Positions 35,901-42,772 of a stretch of DNA of 64,000 bases are shown one piece after another. Both the position numbers and the translations under genes were made by a program. The DNA comes from SB15 sp964639245 (GTDB lineage: Bacteria; Chloroflexota; Anaerolineae; Aggregatilineales; J027): the NCBI GenBank assembly GCA_964639245.1, contig CAZXCU010000002.1, positions 682,001 to 746,000 on the forward strand, written 5' to 3'. The notes under the pieces were generated by a model. That model had not been told where the DNA came from and did not search any database. It worked only from the letters and a program-made list of their open reading frames with translations. Numbering within the stretch: the stretch's first letter is position 1; every line of letters starts with the position of its first letter.

Positions 35901-37344
35901 TTTGGAGGCAATTTTCATCCCGCGTGATGGCACATATACCCTGCGGGTTGGCAATTGGCTGAATTTTCTACCTGTCGCTGAAATGAGCTACAGTGTGCGG
36001 GTGATTAGCGCCGATGCCGAGACCGAGTTAGGCTCACGGGGTGGCACAATCGTGGCGCCGGGGGAACCTGTTTTTGGGGGTGTCTCCCAAAACGATCCGC
36101 TTGACCAGTGGACATTTGAGGCCGTCGCGGGCAGTACCCTTTCGCTGGCACTTCGCACCACACTCGGCGATGCCAAGTTGACATTAGAATTGCTCTCGCC
36201 TGATGAAACACTGCTTGAAATTACCCTTACTGAAATCGGCAATCGCCTCACCGCTGATGATCTGCTTGCCCCTGTCAACGGAACTTACACCGTCAATGTC
36301 CGTCAAGCGCAGCAAAACAGCGCCGACTCCACCGCCTATGAATTGGTGGTACAAACCACCCGCACACCCATCGAAAATGCCCTTGCCCAAGCACAGGGAG
36401 TCGCCGTTGGGCAAACTGTGACGGGTGAAATTGCCACAACCGCCGAATCCGATGCGTGGATATTCTTAGGCACACAGGGGCAAACCCTCACCTTTACTGC
36501 TGATTCCGCTACCACACTTATTTTGGTCAGTCCCGCCGGCACTCCCATCGCTGCCAGCGAAAACGGTATATTAGAGCAAATTTTGCTCCTCGAAGATGGG
36601 GTGTATAGTGTGGTGGTCAGTGCAGGCGATGAACAAGCGCCATTAACCTATACCCTCACCATCCAAGTTGACCCCTTCCGCAGCAATTGGCGGTGGTCAT
36701 TAAATTTGGGAGTTTTAGAACAGGCTGTTTTGACCCCCACCAGTCCCGTGCATGAATGGCAACTAGCAGGCTATCATGTCGGGGAATATATCATCATGGT
36801 GCGCCCCACCAGCAATCTCTGGCAGGCCAAAATCTTTGTCTTGGATGAACAAAATCAGGTCGTGGCATCCGGTGAACTGCAAGCCGATGGTTCAAGCCGC
36901 TTGAGCCTTTATTTGGACAGTGCGGACGGTAAACAGTACAGTTTGCTTGTTACCTCAGATGTTCCCGGTGGTTCTTATCAAGTCCTGTTCGATGCTGGAA
37001 TCAATACCACCACCCCTGAACCACTGCCTGAAGGCATCACCATGACCGGTCGGATTGATGCCTTCGATACCGCCGATGAGTGGCTGTGGCTGGGCAGTCC
37101 AAGTCAACCCCTTACCGTGGAAGCTGCCCGCTTAGAAGGCGATTTCACCCTGAGCATTCGTATTTTTGCGCCCGGCAATTTGTTCTTACAGGAATTTTTT
37201 GCCGATGAAAATGGTCGCCTCCGTGCCGAAAATATTTTGCTGCCCGTTGAAGGCACTTATATTATTCAAGTGGTACGAACCGAAGACAGTTTCAGCGATG
37301 CACAGGGGATATATGAACTTCGCGCCACATCAGAAAATGAATAG
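29920..37344 (+). CDS. Giant secreted protein made of PPC-type beta domains
   Basis: The 2474-residue product starts with a signal peptide (cleavage near AEAQE) and then consists of roughly sixteen repeats of about 140-150 residues. Each repeat resembles the bacterial pre-peptidase C-terminal (PPC) domain: a G-x-I/L opening, a W-x-F-x-G-x-A/Q-G-D/E-x-V-x-I core (WFFEGTEGDIVEIGV; WFFDGQAGDVIALRA), a D-G/P-x-G-x-x-L strand and a final Y-x-L or Y-x-V strand. No peptidase domain, membrane anchor or sorting signal is visible, and the C-terminus is simply the last repeat. PPC domains usually assist secretion or substrate binding; a pure array suggests a surface or matrix fibre. ATG 29920 is chosen for the signal peptide; GTG 29890 would extend it. 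Confidence 0.9.
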   Translation: MLKHKIFLRGLLWSGLALLMGVITWQAEAQENPLSFDTPVNGEIAAGETARWQFEAYRDDVILLTVTRTDGDLQPVLSLFDSEGQLQAQIQGDVTGNAALTYRIPRFGQYVVQISPQSETIGTLTLTLTLEESGRRDFEQGEVFYGQSIVQVLDDDIPYHTWTFEGQTAQVVDITVTVLEGDLQPIIALTSPGGIALGRAETDLNPRQVRLLAERLPGSGAYEVLVRRAGGNFGFDGTTSGRYQLEITLRNGADATANSLNPEETVQGRLTLDSPLARYSLEAVGKHLIEVELARPNCLVDLTVFSNGVARRVGAVAASPIIFPVDFIGFEAHVLEIASAGCPNVDDLDFVLRVSRYEAEFPLYTLPANRTVFGKAELQRWIFKGTSGDLVRLSARQTYLRSPLGVRVIAPDGNQIYRSATLPTFDQTLTLSQDGFYIVEVTPSTSPYTLSSLLVGQQNRLFSVQPPAQEQVLDVQDTRTWSITASEQATALVVYAPDGEILASARAGNLNPPRLDALVLATPGRYRIHVFGADSFLNIEEVFAFENILLTEGKSILSDSQDYHRWELPLQAGQLLKLRLENLTLDTPLPAVSLLDQNGQLIPSQYQLENGSTFEFIGLQPTQDSKYTVLVNNNGAGEQLTYRLLTDIETAFTPAEDSLVSVSTPLATSFIPTAQTASAKDFLAPALTPADSNLLEAAESVSLPNVIRGEILPNQRRQFWRLNIVRGQLISFSITSLENKPAPGLTLLNAEGTIILEHWERQESVNQVSYRTPIASAYFLVITDDPEGGAYLLDARIIADVNETIPTVTPSVPLTIGQPVSGEFLSTDDNETDTYTFWGRLNDIVEIAVVSTGIPAQITLLGERGNLIATAELNVDENITRLQSPSLPDNGLYTVSVSPLEQDSDEEPIYGQYTLFVSPISGQADDGGVLDGEVYGSISNAFEEDVWLFQGQAGESVTLEIDPLTLGAPSGLTIALADSTGETFYVQQSLLAENKVIVQDVMLPRTGLYQARVSAETPGRYQLRLNFNRAYLQSGDHATAYGATVSGVFTQGNIVDRWVFAGNQGDVIAVALRPVRGDITTVGFEVESPDGTIVGLGVDAGLNTGARVENIILPTTGIYSIFVGTPDAFFTGALAYDLSLERQNRTARSSGTLLPYGITASGIIYADDTRDVWFFEGTEGDIVEIGVTGDGVLEPAFSLTAFDAPRQDGQLQPLASRTGTSTEPARLVDFVIPATGAYAITVSGVGGATGAYTLHINPVQQTALAAQPLPIGTTQEDDVDANTPQRWTFQGTRGDTLSITVNPIRRSQLAPMLLLYAPSGELLVQQSGLSDEIITLSAYQLPTTGIYSVFVQPAFSGDTQGRYEISATLESNGVVTPNPIAYNDAAISALSDNIFEQTWFFDGQAGDVIALRAFGTSGDLDTTLTLTDSEGNVLAQNDDATTTDAEIIFTVPATARYLVEIARFGEADGYTAGNYRLDLVLLYRPGSVTNTHYLTYGERVIQQFQPAADFAQNWYFVGQANDIINLNVQFPSSNIPLRLILSDSGGNILQEGLRVRERSTLANFALPADGIYRILIQPTRRITTDEYIPYALSLDLLAGRQTPTPEGGFIQPNTSISGDFINGDPVHLWLYSGQAGEQLSLSLLRLSGTTAPSVTVFTPDGRILATLPTTQERNTINLPLLLPAAGVYPITVTSSDSFATYRLSLNSGQFQTIAGQLVRNQTEFGLLSDLEPIQVWLLDALAGENLVVQAIGELDFSIRVEDSFGVVLASSQPDPTTGQIIVPPTALSADDTYRIIVTRHGGTLGTAQGRYQLRVSDTLSIPASLYAPTLENGVAILGSVENQHAARYTLYAEPTTPISLEFLPTVGENRAQLRVVDDEGTLLTTSTGTIENLLVKQAGFYLVEVTNPTPLSFTLTYAARPISSSAEVLERATTTLGELTTRQPVQSWAFEAEAGDTIQIELDAFTTAMRPDLILFDPDGVPLSMLVSAEDEIVLEAIFIPRDGTYTLRVGNWLNFLPVAEMSYSVRVISADAETELGSRGGTIVAPGEPVFGGVSQNDPLDQWTFEAVAGSTLSLALRTTLGDAKLTLELLSPDETLLEITLTEIGNRLTADDLLAPVNGTYTVNVRQAQQNSADSTAYELVVQTTRTPIENALAQAQGVAVGQTVTGEIATTAESDAWIFLGTQGQTLTFTADSATTLILVSPAGTPIAASENGILEQILLLEDGVYSVVVSAGDEQAPLTYTLTIQVDPFRSNWRWSLNLGVLEQAVLTPTSPVHEWQLAGYHVGEYIIMVRPTSNLWQAKIFVLDEQNQVVASGELQADGSSRLSLYLDSADGKQYSLLVTSDVPGGSYQVLFDAGINTTTPEPLPEGITMTGRIDAFDTADEWLWLGSPSQPLTVEAARLEGDFTLSIRIFAPGNLFLQEFFADENGRLRAENILLPVEGTYIIQVVRTEDSFSDAQGIYELRATSENE

Positions 37345-37382
37345 GGCAGCGTTGTTTGTGCAAGGAAGTCTGTGACCTGCCC
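37344..37382 (+). repeat. Degenerate member of the dispersed TCTGTGA hairpin family
   Basis: GGGCAG at 37344-37349 can pair with CTGCCC at 37377-37382, with TCTGTGACC just before the 3' arm, as in the elements at 9619 and 38323. The inner part of the stem is lost. Confidence 0.35.
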
Positions 37383-37412
37383 GCATCATATGAGCGCCTC
37401 TAAAACCAATAA

Positions 37413-37443
37413 AAAAGCTCCGAGAAAATATCTCGGAGCTTTT
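37413..37443. terminator. Strong bidirectional terminator
   Basis: A perfect 13-bp inverted repeat around GCTCCGAGA/TCTCGGAGC, with A and T runs on both sides and a 5-base loop, separates the PPC gene (plus) from tRNA-Leu (minus), and can stop transcription from either side. Confidence 0.9.
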
Positions 37444-37445
37444 AG

Positions 37446-37526
37446 TGCCTCAGAGAGGACTCGAACCTCCACGCCCGAAGGCACAGGCCCTCAACCTGCC
37501 GCGTATGCCAGTTCCGCCACTGAGGC
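37446..37526 (-). tRNA. tRNA-Leu (anticodon GAG)
   Basis: The minus strand gives acceptor GCCTCAG/CTGAGGC, anticodon stem GCAGG/CCTGT with loop TTGAGGG (anticodon GAG at 37490-37492), a long variable arm (TGCCTTCGGGCG) typical of class II tRNAs, T loop TTCGAGT and discriminator A. CCA is not encoded. Confidence 0.94.
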
Positions 37527-37620
37527 TCACTGCGTCAAATCATAACACAGCAGATAAGGCCAATCAAGAGCTAAGTGTGTTAAAAACGAATAGAATAGAA
37601 TTAATTAGGGAGACGAGGCC

Positions 37621-38277
37621 ATGAGAGAAGTACCACTTTTCCCGCTTCATACCGTGCTGTTTCCGGGAATGCTGCTGCCACTACATATTTTTGAACCCCG
37701 TTACAAAGAAATGGTGCATCATTGTGTTACTGAAAAAGAACCCTTCGGGGTGGTACTCATCCGTGAAGGCAATGAAGTTGGCGGTGGGGCAAAAGTTTTT
37801 GATATTGGCACACTAGCCTACATTACCGAGATTGACCAGATGGACGACGGACGCATCAATATCGCTTCCTTAGGCGTTGATCGCTTTAAAATTCAGTCGC
37901 TTTCTAACAAATATGCCTACCTCTCCGGCGATGTAGAACTTTATCCTTTTGCGCGTACCGCCACCGCCGATGCTGTCGAAGAAGCTGCCAAACTGACCCC
38001 CGCGCTTAACAAATATCTTGAAATCCTCTCCAAAATTGGCAATACCGAAATCCTTTTGGATAAAATGCCCACCGAGCCGGAAAAAATCGCCTTTCTGACA
38101 GCGATTGCCATGCGTGCGCCGATGGAAGACAAGCAACAGTTGCTCAGCATTCCGTCCTTGCCAGACTTGCTCCGTCAGGAACGCATCCTGCTCACCCGTG
38201 AAACCGAAATTTTAAGAATGATGACGGAGAATGCACCTGCATGGATTGAAAATGCCATGCCATTCTCCCCCAACTAA
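37621..38277 (+). CDS. LON substrate-binding domain protein
   Basis: This 218-residue protein is a stand-alone copy of the N-terminal (PUA-like plus helical) domain of Lon protease: VPLFPLHTVLFPGMLLPLHIFEPRY, GVVLIREGNEVGG, then the helical half with PTEPEKIAFLTAIAM and LLSIPSLPDLLRQERILL. It lacks the ATPase and protease domains. Such proteins are widespread; a role as substrate receptor or in protein quality control is presumed but not proven. A good GGGAGACGAGG ribosome site precedes the ATG. It is followed, 150 bases on, by plsX. Confidence 0.9.
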   Translation: MREVPLFPLHTVLFPGMLLPLHIFEPRYKEMVHHCVTEKEPFGVVLIREGNEVGGGAKVFDIGTLAYITEIDQMDDGRINIASLGVDRFKIQSLSNKYAYLSGDVELYPFARTATADAVEEAAKLTPALNKYLEILSKIGNTEILLDKMPTEPEKIAFLTAIAMRAPMEDKQQLLSIPSLPDLLRQERILLTRETEILRMMTENAPAWIENAMPFSPN

Positions 38278-38322
38278 AATCTGGGTCGTAACGCGGCCTA
38301 CTTTAATACGGATAACCTGCAC

Positions 38323-38343
38323 GGGCGGGTCTGTGACCTGTCC
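38323..38343 (+). repeat. Dispersed intergenic hairpin with TCTGTGA loop
   Basis: GGGCGGG (38323-38329) pairs with CCTGTCC (38337-38343, two G-T pairs) around the 7-base loop TCTGTGA. The same loop and stem occur after tex (9619-9640). No T run follows here, so it is less likely to be only a terminator. Confidence 0.5.
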
Positions 38344-38427
38344 CCAAACAATGACCGGGTGTTTAAAAAACCCTACAAAAAATATCCGTTCTAACTCGTT
38401 AAACGCTCACTTAAAAAAGGATTTTTT

Positions 38428-39423
38428 ATGCGGATTGCGGTTGATGCAATGGGGAGCGACAACTTCCCTGTTCCAGATGTGGAAGGGGCAGTACAAGCCG
38501 CCCGTGAATATGGGGATACTATTTTGCTCGTCGGGGATGAATCCATCGTCCAGCCAGAACTCAATAAACACGATACCAACGGGCTAAAAATTGAACTGGT
38601 TCGTGCCTCCCAGTCGATTACCATGCACGACAAACCAAGCGAAGTCGGACGCAGCAAACCCGACTCCTCTGTGCATGTCGCTTCTCAACTGGTGGTGGAT
38701 GGCAAAGCCGATGCGTTTGTCTCTGTCGGGAACACGGGAGCGATTTTAGCCATCACCACCCTGCATACCCTCAAACGGATTCCCGGAGTCAAACGGCCTT
38801 GCCTCAGCGCAATTGTCAACATTAGCGGCACCCCGACCATTTTTCTGGATATTGGTGCAAATGCCGATTCCAAAGCCCAATGGCTAGAACAATTCGCCTT
38901 GATGGGCAGCATTTATGCGGAAAAAGCATTGGGGCGCAAAAATCCCAAAATCGGCTTGCTGTCCAACGGCGAAGAAGAAGGCAAAGGCAACGACCTCATC
39001 AAAGAAGCGGGCGAACTGCTTAAAAACTCATCCCTCAATTTTGTGGGTAACATCGAACCCAAAGATGTCCTGCGTGGCGAAGTGGATGTCATGGTTGCCG
39101 ATGGTTTTGTGGGCAACGTTTTTGTGAAATCGCTCGAGGCCATGGGAGATTTGCTTTTTCGTCTGATTCGCCAGCAAGTCACCGCCGATTTGCGTTCTAA
39201 AGCCGGAGCAGGGTTGCTGCGACCTGCCCTGCGGCGCGTCTATCAACAGGTCGATCCCTTTGAAATCGGCGGAGCGCCCCTTTTAGGTGTGGATGGGGTT
39301 GTTATCATTGGTCACGGACGCACCAACGCGCTCGGCATGAAAAATGCTATTCGGCAGGCACGCTTGGCGGTTATGGGCGAAATTGTCCCGACCATTCGTG
39401 AAAAATTGCAGGGAAGTGAATAA
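38428..39423 (+). CDS. plsX: Phosphate acyltransferase PlsX
   Basis: The 331-residue protein is full length for PlsX: MRIAVDAMGSDNFPVPDVEG at the start, SVGNTGAILA, LDIGANADSKAQWLEQFA, NGEEEGKGNDLIKEA, and the C-terminal GGAPLLGVDGVVIIGHGRTNA. PlsX converts acyl-ACP and phosphate to acyl-phosphate, the first step of the PlsX/PlsY route to phosphatidic acid. AAGGA lies about 7 bases before the ATG. It sits 4 bases upstream of a FabF-type ketosynthase gene, a common fatty-acid arrangement. Confidence 0.97.
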   Translation: MRIAVDAMGSDNFPVPDVEGAVQAAREYGDTILLVGDESIVQPELNKHDTNGLKIELVRASQSITMHDKPSEVGRSKPDSSVHVASQLVVDGKADAFVSVGNTGAILAITTLHTLKRIPGVKRPCLSAIVNISGTPTIFLDIGANADSKAQWLEQFALMGSIYAEKALGRKNPKIGLLSNGEEEGKGNDLIKEAGELLKNSSLNFVGNIEPKDVLRGEVDVMVADGFVGNVFVKSLEAMGDLLFRLIRQQVTADLRSKAGAGLLRPALRRVYQQVDPFEIGGAPLLGVDGVVIIGHGRTNALGMKNAIRQARLAVMGEIVPTIREKLQGSE

Positions 39424-39427
39424 GAAA

Positions 39428-40687
39428 ATGGAACTCACACGCAACGGCAAACCCCGTGTGGTGATTACCGGGATGGCTGCCATCACCAGCTTGGGCAAAA
39501 CCGACTCCTTCTGGGAAAATGTCAAAAACGGCGTTTCCGGCATCAAACGCTTGGAACATTTAGACCTTTCCCATCTCAATGTTCAAATCGGCTCGTATGT
39601 GTATGATTTTGACCCGCTTGAGTACATTGATAAAAAAGAAGCGCGGCGCGTGGGACGCTGTTCCCAATTTGTCATCAGCGCGGCGCATATGATGCTGCAA
39701 GATGCAGGACTTTCAGACGACGACCTCATTGAAAATGCCGAAAATACGGGGGTGGTCATGGGCAGCGGCTTGGGCAGTCACGAAAGTATCGCCGATGCCA
39801 TTTACGAATTTCGCGCCGGCATCCGCTATAAACCTAACCCTTTTGCGCTGGCATCCGGTTTAGCGAACATGCCTGCCCATTTTCTGAGCCGCGAAACCAA
39901 AGCCGTCGGCCCGATTTTGCCTGTCACAACAGCATGTGCGGCGGGCAGTCAAGCCTTTGTCCATGCGCTCGACTTTATCCGCTTGGGACGGGTAGACCGT
40001 GTATTTGTCGGGGGGGCAGATTCAACCATGTATGAATATGCGCTGGCGGGTTTTGATTCGATGACGGTTCTGGCACGCGGTTACAATGACCGTCCTGAAA
40101 AAGCCAGCCGGCCTTTTGACAAAGACCGCGATGGGTTTGTTTATGGCGAAGGCGCAGCCGTGTTTTGTATAGAAACCTTAGAAAAAGCCCTTGCGCGGGA
40201 TGCCCATATTTATGCCGAAGTGGTTGGCGGGGCAACCTCCTCCGATGCGCATCATATGGCGACCATTGACCCTGAAGCGCAGGGATTTACACGCTGCATC
40301 CAGTGGGCGCTGCAAGACGCAGGTTTAAGTTCTCATGACATCGACTATGTGAACGCCCACGGCACAGCCACCCCACCCAATGACCGTTTAGAAACCCTCG
40401 CCATCAAAAACGCGCTAGGCGAACGTGCCTACGAAATTCCCGTGAACAGTACCAAAAGCATGATTGGGCATTGCATGGGTGCCGCTGGTGCGATTGAAGC
40501 TGTGGCTTGCATCAAATCCATCCAAGACCAAACGGTGCATCCCACCCTCAACTACGAAATCCCTGACCCTGATTGCGATTTAGACTATGTACCCGGTGAA
40601 GCGCGTCAGGTCAACATCCGCTATGTCCTATCCAACAATTTTGGGTTGGGTGGGCAAAACGCCAGCATCATCTTCGGCAAAATTTAA
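39428..40687 (+). CDS. fabF: Beta-ketoacyl-ACP synthase II
   Basis: The 419-residue condensing enzyme has the thiolase-fold active site: nucleophile Cys in TTACAAGSQAF (about residue 166), His in VNAHGTATPPND (about 310), Lys-Ser in NSTKSMIGHCMGAAG with the second His, and the Gly-rich NNFGLGGQNAS near the end. It elongates acyl-ACP with malonyl-ACP. The ATG at 39428 starts 4 bases after the plsX stop; a longer frame from 39344 overlaps plsX and is not used. No acpP is adjacent. A chain-length-factor-like or polyketide role is less likely because the full catalytic triad is present. Confidence 0.94.
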   Translation: MELTRNGKPRVVITGMAAITSLGKTDSFWENVKNGVSGIKRLEHLDLSHLNVQIGSYVYDFDPLEYIDKKEARRVGRCSQFVISAAHMMLQDAGLSDDDLIENAENTGVVMGSGLGSHESIADAIYEFRAGIRYKPNPFALASGLANMPAHFLSRETKAVGPILPVTTACAAGSQAFVHALDFIRLGRVDRVFVGGADSTMYEYALAGFDSMTVLARGYNDRPEKASRPFDKDRDGFVYGEGAAVFCIETLEKALARDAHIYAEVVGGATSSDAHHMATIDPEAQGFTRCIQWALQDAGLSSHDIDYVNAHGTATPPNDRLETLAIKNALGERAYEIPVNSTKSMIGHCMGAAGAIEAVACIKSIQDQTVHPTLNYEIPDPDCDLDYVPGEARQVNIRYVLSNNFGLGGQNASIIFGKI

Positions 40688-40726
40688 CAATAGTTTGCGA
40701 TAAAGTTTCATAAGTATAGGCAGAGG

Positions 40727-40756
40727 CTTTTTGTGCGAGTGGTTGAGCGCAAAAAG
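40727..40756. terminator. Terminator-like hairpin between convergent genes
   Basis: CTTTTTGTGCG pairs with CGCAAAAAG (one bulge) in the gap between fabF and the micro-gene cluster. The A/T-rich base of the stem can serve either strand. Confidence 0.5.
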
Positions 40757-40794
40757 TCTTGTACTGATACCACTTGCTGCAAAAAAAAATCAGA

Positions 40795-41019
40795 CTAGTT
40801 TTCAGCCCTAACGTTTAAGGAAGCGTTTTGAACCAACGGGTTCAGAATCCCGGATACCAAGGCAACGACCTTTTGGAGCATAAGCCCATCTTTCTTGGGG
40901 CGCTCCGAGATTTGCGATGTTTCGACCTCGGTGGGGTGAGTACAACGGTACTGTTCGGCTTCGCGTTCCAAATCATGACGACGTTGTTGGGCAAGTTGAA
41001 CATCCATTGGTGTGACCAT
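40795..41019 (-). CDS. Small tandem-paralogue protein, copy C
   Basis: This 74-residue product starts MVTPMDVQLAQQRRHDLERE and shares that N-terminal helix with copy B, but its tail differs (KVVALVSGILNPLVQN, then a polar end). The N-terminus is a charged amphipathic helix with Arg/Glu pairs and the C-terminal half has one short hydrophobic patch. AGGAGA lies about 8 bases before the ATG and is identical in copy B. Function unknown. It is the last of three tandem genes separated by equal 38-base spacers. Confidence 0.6.
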   Translation of the reverse strand: MVTPMDVQLAQQRRHDLEREAEQYRCTHPTEVETSQISERPKKDGLMLQKVVALVSGILNPLVQNASLNVRAEN

Positions 41020-41348
41020 GCTGATTCTCCTAGTAATTTTTTCGATATAAACAAGAGTTAGCGTATAAATCCGGGAATGATGCTCATGACAAGCAGAAAG
41101 ACCTTATGCAGGGGCGATTTGCTTGTAACGATTTTGTCTGCTTTGACTTGTTGACGGGTACGGCGGTAGTGTTCGGCTTCATGTTCTAATTCACGGCGAC
41201 GTTGTTGGGCAAGTTGCACATCTAACGGTGTGACCATGGTGATTCTCCTAGTGGTTTTTTCGATATAAACAAGAGTTAGCGTATAAATCCGGGAATGATG
41301 CTCATGACAAGCAGAAAGACCTTATGCAAGGACGATTTGCTTGTGACC
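40946..41348. repeat. Tandem direct repeat of about 185 bp with 218-bp period
   Basis: About 40946-41130 and 41164-41348 are near-identical at an offset of exactly 218 bases. The longest run includes the ribosome site, the 38-base spacer and the last codons of the micro-genes (for example CGATATAAACAAGAGTTAGC at both places). This shows a recent tandem duplication within the cluster. Confidence 0.85.
41058..41237 (-). CDS. Small tandem-paralogue protein, copy B
   Basis: The 59-residue frame reads MVTPLDVQLAQQRRRELEHE at the start and ends HKVFLLVMSIIPGFIR. The charged N-terminal helix is like copy C and the last 16 residues are identical to copy A, so it looks like the intermediate of the duplication. 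The ATG has AGGAGAATCACC directly upstream. The hydrophobic, Arg-ended C-terminus could be a membrane-binding helix. I do not recognise a family with certainty; short ELxxEAExxR peptides recur in Chloroflexota and Actinomycetota genomes without assigned function, as I recall. Confidence 0.65.
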   Translation of the reverse strand: MVTPLDVQLAQQRRRELEHEAEHYRRTRQQVKADKIVTSKSPLHKVFLLVMSIIPGFIR

Positions 41349-41458
41349 GTGTTGTTCTGTCGGGCAATCTCCCTGTTCATCCGATGCTGTTCAGCTTGGC
41401 GTTCAAAGTCGCGGCGGCGTTCTGCTTGGTAGTAAAGATCTTTATGGGATAAATTCAT
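41276..41458 (-). CDS. Small tandem-paralogue protein, copy A
   Basis: The 60-residue product reads MNLSHKDLYYQAERRRDFER at the start and HKVFLLVMSIIPGFIR at the end. It has the same layout as copy B: charged helix, short polar hinge (TVTSKSS), hydrophobic tail. The ribosome site is weak (GAAAGTGAAAA). It is the first gene of the cluster and is divergent from the GAF kinase at 41654, with 195 bases between them and no clear promoter box I can name. Confidence 0.6.
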   Translation of the reverse strand: MNLSHKDLYYQAERRRDFERQAEQHRMNREIARQNNTVTSKSSLHKVFLLVMSIIPGFIR

Positions 41459-41653
41459 GAGTTTTCACTTTCTACATATTGTTACGCTTACTATGCACGT
41501 TTTCGTGTCCCGTTGTCATGGTGAGGGCAGTCCTATCTTTTTTTAGGCAAAATTGCTCAAAAATCCTATTACTCTTGGTACTTAAGCGTTATCATTGTAA
41601 GCGCATTGAAAGCTGATATTTTCTTTTTTACTTAACAATACAATAAAGGAATT

Positions 41654-42766
41654 ATGGAACCGAAAACTGTCGAATTTTTGCAGCAATTGCTTGATATTAG
41701 CCGTATCATGGCTGAAAGCCGCGATCTTGATTCGCTGCTAGACTATGCCTTAGAAGCAGCCCTTGATCTTGTTCATGCCCAACATGGACATTTAATTCTC
41801 CTAAAAGAGGATGGCACACTGCATTTTCGGGTATCGGTGGGAACAGCCGATGATATAAGCCACACCATCCTCAATCGCGTATTAGCCACCCAGCAACCGC
41901 TGCTGATTGATGATGCGGTGGGGCATACTGAATATGGAAAAATCACCAGTGTTCTCAACCTCGCGTTACGCTCAATCATGTGTGTCCCCTTAATTTCCAG
42001 AGATCAATTGTTGGGAGGGGTCTATGTTGAAAATCGGACAATCGCCAATATGTTCCAACCACATCATTTAGAAGTGTTGATTTTCTTTGCCAAACAAGCC
42101 GGGGTCTTGATTGAAAATGCCATGTTAGCAACGCATTTACAAAAAGCACATGAAGCCTTGGTTACAGTGCGTGCCGAAGAGCGCCGTCGGATTCGCCGCG
42201 ATTTACACGACGGGTTAGGCCCTTCGCTCGCGGCTCTGCGGATGGAATTAGCCGCCGCCCGCAACCTTAGCAGTAGCAACATTGCAGCAAGTAGCGAACT
42301 TATCGAGGAAATGAAAGGGGAAGTCGATAATATCCTCGTGGATATTCGGCGTATCGTCTACGAACTTCGCCCTCCTGCCTTAGATGAACTCGGGCTGATT
42401 TCTGCAATTGAAGAATATATTGCTACCTGTGAACGGAATAACGAACTTGCATTTAATCTTTCTGTTCCCGACCACCTTCCGCCGCTTCCTGCTGCCATCG
42501 AGGTCGCCATCTATCGAATTATTATGGAGGCTATTACCAATGTCATTCGCCATGCTAACGCCGATCATTGCCTTGTTCGGCTCAGTATTGACCGGGCGGT
42601 ACTGCTAGAAATTCATGATAATGGGCAAGGCTTACCAGAAAAACTTCATGCCGGAGTCGGGTTATCTTCAATGCGCGAAAGAATTGCGGAATTGGGGGGA
42701 ATTTTTCATATAAATAGTCATAAAGGAACACATATTAAAGTAGAGTTGCCTTTTTCAATCGAGTAA
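41654..42766 (+). CDS. GAF-HisKA_3 (NarX/DesK-type) sensor histidine kinase
   Basis: The 370-residue soluble kinase has a GAF domain (about 15-165), a HisKA_3 dimerisation box with the phospho-acceptor in RRIRRDLHDGLGPSLAAL (about 185), and a HATPase domain with N-box-like EAITNVIRHANA, G1 DNGQGLP and G2 GVGLSSMRERI. This class pairs with NarL-type regulators, and such a regulator is encoded at 47420 in the same operon. AAAGGAATT precedes the ATG. It is the first gene of a five-gene plus-strand operon, 6 bases ahead of the Ser/Thr kinase-ATPase gene, and a full-length paralogue of the degenerate kinase at 46301. Confidence 0.92.
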   Translation: MEPKTVEFLQQLLDISRIMAESRDLDSLLDYALEAALDLVHAQHGHLILLKEDGTLHFRVSVGTADDISHTILNRVLATQQPLLIDDAVGHTEYGKITSVLNLALRSIMCVPLISRDQLLGGVYVENRTIANMFQPHHLEVLIFFAKQAGVLIENAMLATHLQKAHEALVTVRAEERRRIRRDLHDGLGPSLAALRMELAAARNLSSSNIAASSELIEEMKGEVDNILVDIRRIVYELRPPALDELGLISAIEEYIATCERNNELAFNLSVPDHLPPLPAAIEVAIYRIIMEAITNVIRHANADHCLVRLSIDRAVLLEIHDNGQGLPEKLHAGVGLSSMRERIAELGGIFHINSHKGTHIKVELPFSIE

Positions 42767-42772
42767 TGTCAC

